Assembly (NCBI GenBank): GCA_963704505.1
Contig: OY969912.1
Span: 558,001 to 622,000 of the forward strand
DNA: 64,000 nt
Direction: 5' to 3'
Origin: VRUE01 sp963704505
Lineage (GTDB): Bacteria; Actinomycetota; Thermoleophilia; Solirubrobacterales; 70-9
Notes under the pieces: model-generated
Told to the model about the DNA's origin: nothing
Seen by the model: the letters and a program-made list of their open reading frames with translations, nothing else
Databases searched by the model: none
Made by a program: the position numbers and the translations under genes
Shown: piece by piece, positions 57,984 through 64,000 of the stretch
Layout: each line of letters starts with the position of its first letter
Numbering within the stretch: position 1 is the stretch's first letter

Positions 57984-58847
57984 CTATCCCGCGGGGGCCA
58001 GGGAGTCGAGCGAGTCGAGGAGTTCGGGCGCAACCCGCGGCAGGGCGGCGAGATCGTCCGGGAGCCGCGCCCGGAGGACGGGAGCGGTGTGCAGGAGGCG
58101 GGCCAGGCGGCCGAACGCGTCGGCGATGCCGTCGCGGGAGCCGTCATGGATCAGCGCCGGGGTCAGCTGGGTCAGCGCCAGACCCGGCTCGAGGCACTCG
58201 ATCTCGAGCGCCCCGCCGCGCTCGCCGAGGACGACGACCGCGGCGACCGGCAGCGCCTCGGGCTCGGCGGGGCCGGGGTCGGACGCCAGGTCGACGCCCC
58301 CGGGCTTCCTGATCCTCACGCCGCGCGGCCCGGGGTGGACGATCGGAGCCGGCTCGAGGGTGACGTCGGCACCGTCCTCGGCGAGTACCGGGTGGCCCGC
58401 CTCGCCGAGAGCGTGTGCGAGGGTCGACTTGCCCTGGTGCGAGGGGCCGCAGAAGAGGACGGCGCCTTCGCCGGCGCTGACCGCGGAGCAGTGCAGCCCG
58501 AGGTCGTCGCCCATCGCCAGCATCGTGCAGATCGCCGAGGAGAAGAGCCGGTGCTCGAAGAGTTCGGCGTCCTCGTCGCGACCCTCGACGGTGACGGTCA
58601 GGCTCTCGGGCTCGATCAGGAAGGCGGCGGTCGGCGGCATCACCAACAGGCACCCGCGCTCGACCGGATAGGAGGCGTAGACGAGCTCGCCGTCGTCGGT
58701 CTCCAGCATCGACTGCGGCTCACCGTCCGGCTCGGGAAGCGCCTCCGTCGGCCTGCGCACACGGATGACCCCCCGCTTTCCCGCAGCCCGATTGAGCCGG
58801 GTCAGCGGATAGTCGCTGTCAACCTCATAGCCGAAAATGCTGCCCAT
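57984..58847 (-). CDS. HprK-like ATP-dependent kinase of the peptide cluster
   Basis: 287 residues. The P-loop is CGPSHQGKSTLAHAL (Gly134-Thr142), with HprK-like surroundings: LGLHCSAVSAGEGAVLF before it and VLAEDGADVTL after it (Glu157, Asp158). The first 110 residues form a separate small domain. HprK-like proteins of this size occur in lasso clusters (PadeK, ThcoK), where they phosphorylate a Ser at the precursor's C-terminus. All six peptides here have Ser or Thr in the last 12 residues except peptide 2, which has Thr only. The gene heads the operon, 73 bases before the first peptide. Canonical HPr phosphorylation is unlikely without a PTS nearby. Confidence 0.85.
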   Translation of the reverse strand: MGSIFGYEVDSDYPLTRLNRAAGKRGVIRVRRPTEALPEPDGEPQSMLETDDGELVYASYPVERGCLLVMPPTAAFLIEPESLTVTVEGRDEDAELFEHRLFSSAICTMLAMGDDLGLHCSAVSAGEGAVLFCGPSHQGKSTLAHALGEAGHPVLAEDGADVTLEPAPIVHPGPRGVRIRKPGGVDLASDPGPAEPEALPVAAVVVLGERGGALEIECLEPGLALTQLTPALIHDGSRDGIADAFGRLARLLHTAPVLRARLPDDLAALPRVAPELLDSLDSLAPAG

Positions 58848-58866
58848 TCCTCGTAGGCTATGAGAG

Positions 58867-59154
58867 GTGGAGGCAGCGGAGATCGGACGTCAGACGGTGC
58901 TCAGCCGCGCGGACAGGGCTGTCCACGGCGAGCTGCCCGAGGAGACGGTCCTGCTCGACCTGGAGGACGGCGTCGCGGTGCGGTTGAACCCGAGCGGGGC
59001 GTGGCTCTGGGAGAAGCTCGAGACGCCGGCCAGCGTCGGCGACCTCGCCGCGGCCCTCTCGGCGCAATTCGGGATCGAGGAGGGCCGGGCGCTCACCGAC
59101 GTCGTCGCCTTCGCCGCCGACCTCAGCGGCCGCTCGCTGCTCGAAGCCGACTAG
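58867..59154 (+). CDS. PqqD-like peptide-binding protein (RRE)
   Basis: 95 residues, GTG start, divergent from the kinase with 19 bases between starts. PqqD pattern: VLLDLEDGVAVRLNPSGAWL, WEKLETPASVGDLAAALSAQ and a C-terminal helix ending LSGRSLLEAD. The helix following the strand (VRLNPSGAWLWEKL) parallels the same segment of the radical SAM protein's C-terminus. PqqD-type proteins bind leader peptides and present them to the enzyme, so this is likely a second leader-binding module for the peptides at 57215-57910. Its stop overlaps lipA by 4 bases. Confidence 0.85.
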   Translation: MEAAEIGRQTVLSRADRAVHGELPEETVLLDLEDGVAVRLNPSGAWLWEKLETPASVGDLAAALSAQFGIEEGRALTDVVAFAADLSGRSLLEAD

Positions 59155-60104
59155 ACGGCGCTTCGCGCAGAGTCCGGCAGGTTCTGGTCGGCGTGGTAGC
59201 TGGAGCGCACCAGCGGGCCGGCGGCCACCGACTCGAATCCCATCGCGTAGGCGGCCTCCTCGAGCGCGGCGAACTCGTCGGGGTGCCAGTAGCGGACGAC
59301 CGGCAGGTGGTTCTCGGTGGGCCTCAGGTACTGGCCGACGGTCAGGACCTGGACCCTGTGCTCGCGCAGGATCCCGAAGGTCTCGACCATCTCCTCGTGG
59401 CTCTCGCCGAGCCCGACCATCAACCCCGACTTGGTCACCACCCCGTCGCCGCCCATCTCCTTGGCGAGGCGCAGCACCCTGGCCGAGCGCAGAAACTGCG
59501 AGCCGCGGCGGGCCTTCGGGTAGAGCCGGGGGACGGTCTCGACGTTGTGGTTGAAGACGTCGGGGCGCTCGGCGATCACCTTCGCCAACGGCATCTCCTG
59601 GCCGCGGAAGTCGGGGGTGAGGACCTCGACCTTGCAGTCGGGGGCCTGCATCCTGATCGAGCGGATCACGCCGACGAAGGCACCGGCGCCGTAGTCGGGC
59701 AGGTCGTCGCGGTCGACCGAGGTGACGACCGCGTGGCGCAGCCCCATCTGCTTGACCTGGCGCGCCACCCGGGCCGGCTCGAGCGGGTCGTGCCAGGTCG
59801 GCACGCCCGTCTTTACGTTGCAGAAGCCGCAGCGCCGGGTGCAGGTGTCGCCGAGGATCATGAACGTCGCGGTGCCGCGCTCCCAGCACTCGCCGACGTT
59901 CGGGCAGTTCGCCTCCTCGCAGACGGTGTGCAGGTTGTCGGAGCCGATCTCGGCCTTCAGCCGGCGGTAGTTGGGGCCGCCGGGGGCCGGCACTTTCAGC
60001 CAGGGCGGCTTGCGGGCCCGCTTGAAGGGGATCGTGCCGTCGGCCTCGGCGGCGGTGCCGCCCGGCTTCGAGCGGGAACGGGTGACGTGAAGGCGCTCGG
60101 TCAT
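59151..60104 (-). CDS. lipA: Lipoyl synthase
   Basis: 317 residues from ATG 60104. Auxiliary cluster C-x4-C-x5-C is CEEANCPNVGEC, the radical SAM cluster is CTRRCGFC, and RSSY near the C-terminus (GPLVRSSYHADQ) is the ligand motif. It inserts two sulfur atoms in octanoyl groups to make lipoyl. Its start overlaps the lipB 3' end by 4 bases. The E2 gene 2.3 kb away is the expected substrate. This gene is not part of the peptide cluster, despite being a radical SAM enzyme. Confidence 0.96.
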   Translation of the reverse strand: MTERLHVTRSRSKPGGTAAEADGTIPFKRARKPPWLKVPAPGGPNYRRLKAEIGSDNLHTVCEEANCPNVGECWERGTATFMILGDTCTRRCGFCNVKTGVPTWHDPLEPARVARQVKQMGLRHAVVTSVDRDDLPDYGAGAFVGVIRSIRMQAPDCKVEVLTPDFRGQEMPLAKVIAERPDVFNHNVETVPRLYPKARRGSQFLRSARVLRLAKEMGGDGVVTKSGLMVGLGESHEEMVETFGILREHRVQVLTVGQYLRPTENHLPVVRYWHPDEFAALEEAAYAMGFESVAAGPLVRSSYHADQNLPDSARSAV

Positions 60105-60778
60105 GCGACAGCGAGCGTAGCCGGGTCGGACTCTCGGGGGTCCCGCTCGTAGATCTCGGCGAAGCGCGAGACGACGCTCGCCGCAAACGCGTCGAGGTCC
60201 TGCTCGGCGCCGAGCTCCCGGCCGAGGCTCGTGGTCCGGCAACCCTCGATCCCGCAGGGGACGATCCAGTCGAAGGGCTGCAGGTCGTTGTTCACGTTGA
60301 TCGCCATCCCATGCGTGGTCACCCCGCGACTCACATGCACCCCGATCGAGCCGATCTTGCGCTCGCCGACCCAGATCCCGGTGAGGCCGTCGATCGTGCC
60401 CGCCTCGACGTCGTGGTCGGCGAGCGCGGCGATCGCGACCCGCTCGAGCTTGCGCACGTACTCGTGGACGTCGTCGCCGTAGGGGCGCAGGGAGACGATC
60501 GGGTAGACGACCAGCTGCCCGGGGCCGTGGTAGGTGACCTGACCGCCGCGGTCGGTCTCGGCGACCTCGATCCCCTGCATTTCGTACCACTGCGCTCCCA
60601 TCGGGAGCTCGGCATCCTCGGAGCGGCGGCCGCGGGTGTAGACGGGGGGGTGCTGGAGCAGCATCAGGGCGTCTGGGATCTTGTCCCTCTGGCGCTCGAC
60701 CTCGAGCCGGCGTTGCAGGGAAAGGCCCTCCAGATAGGGGAGGAGCCCGCAGCTGTAGACGAGGATCTCGGCGCTCAC
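60101..60778 (-). CDS. lipB: Octanoyltransferase
   Basis: 225 residues from GTG 60778. LipB motifs: RGGQVTYHGPGQLVVYPIVS, the catalytic Lys in GERKIGSIGVHVSRG and the catalytic Cys in VPCGIEGCRT. An in-frame ATG at 60826 would extend it by 16 residues but its codon coincides with the start of the divergent membrane protein, which makes the shorter form more likely. It moves octanoyl from acyl carrier protein to lipoyl domains, upstream of lipA in the same operon. Confidence 0.93.
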   Translation of the reverse strand: MSAEILVYSCGLLPYLEGLSLQRRLEVERQRDKIPDALMLLQHPPVYTRGRRSEDAELPMGAQWYEMQGIEVAETDRGGQVTYHGPGQLVVYPIVSLRPYGDDVHEYVRKLERVAIAALADHDVEAGTIDGLTGIWVGERKIGSIGVHVSRGVTTHGMAINVNNDLQPFDWIVPCGIEGCRTTSLGRELGAEQDLDAFAASVVSRFAEIYERDPRESDPATLAVA

Positions 60779-60824
60779 CGTAGAAATCGTTGCATGGCGC
60801 CCCTCTATCCTTGGCGCCGTCCCC

Positions 60825-62435
60825 ATGGCCCAGTCAAGGACTCTCCGACCCGACTGGCTTCCGGCGGTCGCGCTCAGCGCACTGCTTGCCGCCGCGATGC
60901 TGGCCTGGAACCCGCAGGTAGGCGACCTCGCCGCCCAGGTGTTCCGTACCGAGCTATTCCAGCGCGGCGGTCTGGCGATCTGGAACGGCAGCTGGTACGG
61001 CGGCCACTACACGCTGACCTACAGCGTTCTCTTCCCGCCGCTGGGGGCGCTGCTCGGCCCGCGCGTGGTCGGCATGATCGCCGTGGTCGCCTCCTCCTAT
61101 CTCTTCGACCGCCTGGTCCGCGATCGCTGGGGCGCCGAGGCGCGCTGGGCGACCCTCTGGTTCGCCGCCGGGGTCGTCACCCTGCTCGCCGACGGCCAGC
61201 TCACCTTCGCGCTCGGCGTCGCCTTCGGCCTCGCGACCCTGCGCGCGCTCCAGGTCGGCCGGCCGCGGGTCGCGGTAGCCCTTGCCGCCGCCTGCGCCCT
61301 ATCCAGCCCGGTCGCCGCGGCCTTCCTCGCCGGCGTCGTCCTGATCGGCGCGGCCGAGCGCGGCCGGCCGCTCAGCCGCCCGGCGATCTGGGTCGGCGCC
61401 GTCGCCCTCGGCCTCGTCGTCATTCCCAACCTGGCCTTCCCCGAACCGGGCCAGTTCCCGTTCTCCTTCTCCTCGTTCATCGCGATCCCGGTCTGGTGCG
61501 GCTCCGCCCTCTACGTGACCCGCGGCCTGCGCGGCGAGGAGCGTCAGCTGCGCTGGGCGATCGCCGCCTACCTGCTCGCCTCGACGCTCATTTGGCTGAC
61601 GCCGAACCCGATGGGCGGCAACGCGGTCCGGCTCGGCGCCCTCTTCGGCGGCCCGGTGCTGGCGGCCGTCGTCCTCGCCCGCCGCCCGCGGGTCTCACCC
61701 TGGTTCCTCGCACTTTTCCTCGTCGGCGGCCTCTACTGGCAGTTGAACGCGAGCGTCACCCAGATCGCCCGCAGCGTCGGCGATCCGTCGACCACCTCGG
61801 CCTACTTCGAACCGGTCGCCGAATGGCTGCGCGGCCACGGCGGGCGCGGCGTCCGGATCGAGGTGCCGCCGACGGCCAACCACTGGGAGGCGGCCTACCT
61901 CGCCCCGAACTTCGAGCTCGCCCGCGGCTGGCTGCGCCAACTCGACACGACCAGGGACGACGTCTTCTACGGCGACGGCCCGCTCACCGACGCCGCCTAC
62001 AGCGGCTGGCTGCGCCAGAACGCGATCCGCTATGTGGCGCTGCCCGACGCCTCGCTCGACTACTCCTCGGTCGCCGAGCGGCACCTCGTGTTGAGCGCGC
62101 CGTCCTATCTGGACCTGCGCTGGACCTCGGCCCATTGGCGGGTCTACGCGGTCCGGGACCCGAAGCCGCTCGTGCAGCCACTGGAAGGCGCCGCGGCCCG
62201 CACGCGCTGGGTCGGCCGCCAGGGCTTCGCCCTCGACGTCTCCCGACCCGGAGCGTTCCTGGTTCGCGTCAACTACACGCCGTACTGGTCGGTCTCCAAC
62301 GGCGGCGGCTGCCTCGCGCGTCGCGGTGACTGGACCCTCGTCCACGCTCACCGTCCGGGCCTCTTCCGGGTCTCGGCGGACTTTTCGCTGGGCAGCGCCT
62401 GGGACGCCGTCACCGGCGCCAGGCCAACCTGCTGA
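60825..62435 (+). CDS. Multi-pass membrane protein, possible GT-C-like transferase
   Basis: 536 residues. About ten membrane helices in the first 330 residues (for example AVALSALLAAAMLAWNP and FLALFLVGGLYWQL), with an Arg/Glu-rich loop, followed by a soluble C-terminal domain of about 200 residues (VRIEVPPTANHWEA to the end). The architecture resembles actinobacterial arabinofuranosyl or dolichol-type GT-C proteins, but no clear DE or DD motif is seen in the first loop, so I leave the function open. It lies between lipB and the E2 gene, on the opposite strand. Confidence 0.6.
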   Translation: MAQSRTLRPDWLPAVALSALLAAAMLAWNPQVGDLAAQVFRTELFQRGGLAIWNGSWYGGHYTLTYSVLFPPLGALLGPRVVGMIAVVASSYLFDRLVRDRWGAEARWATLWFAAGVVTLLADGQLTFALGVAFGLATLRALQVGRPRVAVALAAACALSSPVAAAFLAGVVLIGAAERGRPLSRPAIWVGAVALGLVVIPNLAFPEPGQFPFSFSSFIAIPVWCGSALYVTRGLRGEERQLRWAIAAYLLASTLIWLTPNPMGGNAVRLGALFGGPVLAAVVLARRPRVSPWFLALFLVGGLYWQLNASVTQIARSVGDPSTTSAYFEPVAEWLRGHGGRGVRIEVPPTANHWEAAYLAPNFELARGWLRQLDTTRDDVFYGDGPLTDAAYSGWLRQNAIRYVALPDASLDYSSVAERHLVLSAPSYLDLRWTSAHWRVYAVRDPKPLVQPLEGAAARTRWVGRQGFALDVSRPGAFLVRVNYTPYWSVSNGGGCLARRGDWTLVHAHRPGLFRVSADFSLGSAWDAVTGARPTC

Positions 62436-62440
62436 GAACG

Positions 62441-63826
62441 TCAGGCGGCCAAGGCGAACGGCTCTTCGAGGAGAGCTCGGACGCGGGCGAGGAATTCGGC
62501 GCCCTGGGCGCCGTAGAGGATGCGGTGGTCGCAGGCGAGGTTGGTTCGCATCAGCCGCGCCGAGGTCGGGGCGCCGTCGCGGATCACCGGGCGCTCGACG
62601 ATCGCCCCGACCGCGAGGATCGCCGCCTGGGGCGGGTTGATCACGGCGGAGAAGCTGTCGATGCCGAACATGCCGAGATTGGAGACGGTGAAGGTCGCGC
62701 CGGAGAGCTCGGGCGGGGTGATCTGGCCGTCGCGGACCCGTTGCGAGAGGCGGCGCGACTCGATCGCGATCTCCCAGATGCTCTTGCGGTCGGCATCGAA
62801 GACCGTGGGGACGACAAGCGCGTCGCGGGCGGCCACCGCGATGCCGACGTTGACCCGCGAGTAGAGCTCGAAGCGGCCATCGCGGTAGGCGCCGTTCGCC
62901 CGCGGGAACTCGCGCAGCGCCAGCGCGCATGCCTTGACCACGAGGTCGTTGAAGGAGGGGACGACGTCGCCCTCCTCGGCAATGTCCTTGAGTCGGGCGC
63001 GGTCATCGACCGCCTTGGTCATGTCGATCTCGGACTCGAGATAGAAGTGCGGAGCGGTGGCCTTCGACTCGGCCATGCGGCGGGCGACGGTGGACTGGAG
63101 CTTCGAGAGGTCTTCATAGGAGACGGTGCCCTTGGCGGTTTCGGCCGCGGGCGCCCGGTCGGCGGGTCCTGCCCCGGCTGTGGGGGGTCCTGCGGGCGGG
63201 GGCTGCGCCTCCGTTCTCGGACCCCCCACAGCCGCGCCACCCGCCGAAGGGGCGTCCGGGACTGAGACTGCATGCTCGACGTCGACTTTGAGAATGCGGC
63301 CTCCAGGTCCGGAGCCCTTTAGCTGCCTCAAATCGATGCCGCTCTCTTTGGCGATGCGTCGGGCTAGGGGAGAAGCCTTGGGCCGCTCCTCGCCATCTGA
63401 GCCCGCCGCAGCTGTTGTCGCCGGAGCCGCCGACTCGGCCGGGGCGCTTGGCTCGGCGGTTCGGGCTTCGGGTGTTGCTTTGGACGCATCGTCTGCGGGT
63501 GGTGTCGAGGAGGGAGGCTTGCCCGCAGCTTGCGAGGACGAGCCGCCCTCCTCGGCGACAGGACCCGCAGTCGATACCTCTGAATCCTCACCCGAATCTC
63601 CGATCCGTGCGATCACCTCGCCGATCGGCAGCGTCGCCCCCTCCTCCGCCAGAATCTCGACGAGGGTCCCAGCGGTGTCCGCTTCGTAGGCCATGTTCGC
63701 CTTGTCGGTCTCGATCTCGACCAGCTCGTCGCCGACCGCGATCTCGTCGCCGACCTTTTTCAGCCACTGCAGGATCGTCCCCTCCTCCATCGAGTCCGAA
63801 AGCCGGGGCATGACCACGTCGGTCAT
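62441..63826 (-). CDS. 2-oxoacid dehydrogenase E2 (dihydrolipoamide acyltransferase)
   Basis: 461 residues. Residues 1-80 are a lipoyl domain (VEIETDKANMAYEADTAGT, lipoyl Lys in ETDKAN). A long Ala/Pro/Ser linker (about 80-140) leads to the E3-binding domain (SPLARRIAKESGIDLRQLKG). After a Gly/Pro linker the catalytic domain begins near 230 and ends with LACDHRILYGAQGAEFLA. The catalytic histidine is in CDHRILYG, where family members usually have DHRxxDG, so the Asp is replaced by Tyr. Product could be acetyl-, succinyl- or branched acyl-CoA. Translation is coupled to the E1-beta gene (ATGA). Confidence 0.93.
   Translation of the reverse strand: MTDVVMPRLSDSMEEGTILQWLKKVGDEIAVGDELVEIETDKANMAYEADTAGTLVEILAEEGATLPIGEVIARIGDSGEDSEVSTAGPVAEEGGSSSQAAGKPPSSTPPADDASKATPEARTAEPSAPAESAAPATTAAAGSDGEERPKASPLARRIAKESGIDLRQLKGSGPGGRILKVDVEHAVSVPDAPSAGGAAVGGPRTEAQPPPAGPPTAGAGPADRAPAAETAKGTVSYEDLSKLQSTVARRMAESKATAPHFYLESEIDMTKAVDDRARLKDIAEEGDVVPSFNDLVVKACALALREFPRANGAYRDGRFELYSRVNVGIAVAARDALVVPTVFDADRKSIWEIAIESRRLSQRVRDGQITPPELSGATFTVSNLGMFGIDSFSAVINPPQAAILAVGAIVERPVIRDGAPTSARLMRTNLACDHRILYGAQGAEFLARVRALLEEPFALAA
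63175..63234. repeat. 16-bp perfect inverted repeat in the E2 linker
   Basis: CGGCTGTGGGGGGTCC (63175-63190) and GGACCCCCCACAGCCG (63219-63234) with 28 bases between. It falls in the Gly/Pro linker before the catalytic domain and does not break the frame. The arms are unlike the neighbouring codon use and may be a small palindromic insertion. Confidence 0.6.
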
Positions 63827-64000
63827 CAGAGCGCTCCCTCGAGGGTCGCCAGCGCCGCCTTGACGACGTGCTCCTCGTGCGGGATCGCGGCCTGCTCGAG
63901 GCGTTTCGAGTACGGCATCGGCACGTCGGCGCCGGTCACCCTCTGCACCGGTGCGTCGAGGTGGTCGAAGGCCTGCTCGGTGATCAGCGTCGCCAGGTTC
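63826..64000 (-). CDS. 2-oxoacid dehydrogenase E1 beta subunit, C-terminal part (partial)
   Basis: 58 residues before the stop at 63826-63828, and the gene continues beyond the window end. The sequence LITEQAFDHLDAPVQRVTG, ADVPMPYSKRLEQAAIP is the conserved C-terminal domain of the E1 beta subunit, where the family has VxRVTGxDxPxPYxxxLE. It decarboxylates the 2-oxoacid with thiamine diphosphate together with E1 alpha and passes the acyl group to the neighbouring E2. Overlaps the E2 start. Confidence 0.93.
   Translation of the reverse strand, partial: NLATLITEQAFDHLDAPVQRVTGADVPMPYSKRLEQAAIPHEEHVVKAALATLEGAL

Noticed and set aside
57215..58847. A classical lasso peptide locus.
   Set aside because: Leader spacing and kinase fit, but there is no asparagine-synthetase-like cyclase and no B2 protease in the window, and a radical SAM enzyme is present instead.
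57984..58847. HPr kinase/phosphorylase of carbon catabolite control.
   Set aside because: The protein has the HprK P-loop but the wrong N-terminal domain and no PTS or HPr gene nearby.
55742..59154. A PQQ or mycofactocin pathway.
   Set aside because: The peptides lack the PqqA Glu-x3-Tyr core and the MftA Val-Tyr end, and none of the other genes of those pathways are nearby.
59151..60104. Counting the lipA radical SAM gene as part of the peptide pathway.
   Set aside because: All LipA signatures are present and it is coupled to lipB. Its position next to PqqD seems a coincidence.

Overview
The window is about 70% G+C, uses many GTG and a few TTG starts, packs genes tightly (frequent ATGA and GTGA overlaps) and carries an actinobacterial/Bacillus-type LexA box, an ECF41 sigma factor, an ImuB/DnaE2 mutasome and several secreted families with a Lys-rich C-terminal 'GYQCKL...KLGKYTF' type domain. 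Together these point to a chromosomal segment of an actinobacterium, most likely class Thermoleophilia (Solirubrobacterales-like). That placement is an inference from gene content, not a phylogeny. No insertion sequence, phage, CRISPR array or rRNA was seen.

Layout. 1-5.4 kb: an exopolysaccharide/cell-surface glycan cluster (flippase, three glycosyltransferases, a phosphoglycosyl transferase), followed by a metallo-hydrolase, a GNAT and a FemAB-like acyltransferase (5.4-7.7 kb). 7.7-13.6 kb: DUF3105 protein, metF, a sugar porter, a 440-bp non-coding stretch with hairpins, a crotonase, a UDP-sugar dehydrogenase. 13.6-18.2 kb: an SOS cassette with a perfect LexA box, imuB-like gene, small gene and dnaE2. 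18.2-28.3 kb: arylsulfotransferase-like protein and a run of regulator/effector pairs (HxlR with an MFS exporter, ArsR with an AHSA1 protein, PadR with a flavoprotein), then small membrane or secreted proteins. 28.4-29.9 kb: mmsA. 30.2-39.1 kb: five tandem secreted seven-bladed RCC1 proteins preceded by a decayed fragment of a sixth. 39.1-42.0 kb: DUF6325, SHOCT, flavoprotein and ECF41 sigma factor. 42.1-48.5 kb: a kdp potassium-ATPase operon with the unusual order F-A-C-B, a small extra membrane ORF, a KdpD lacking its kinase and a universal stress protein. 48.6-55.7 kb: desaturase, HU, hydrolase, secreted propeller, secreted protein, two tRNA-Ala genes, small proteins. 59.2-64 kb: lipA, lipB, a membrane protein and the E2 and E1-beta genes of a 2-oxoacid dehydrogenase complex.

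Most notable is 55.7-59.2 kb. A minus-strand operon encodes an HprK-like kinase, six tandem 30-36 residue peptides sharing YxxPxVExI...G...T followed by different short tails, and a radical SAM protein with a C-terminal PqqD-like domain. A separate PqqD-like protein is divergently transcribed 19 bp from the kinase. This has the form of a RiPP (ribosomally made, modified peptide) pathway. The leader spacing matches that read by PqqD-like domains in lasso peptide systems, but no lasso cyclase is present. I do not recognise it as a described class.

Gene functions rest on reading motifs by eye. Starts, operators and promoters are predictions; no database search was possible.
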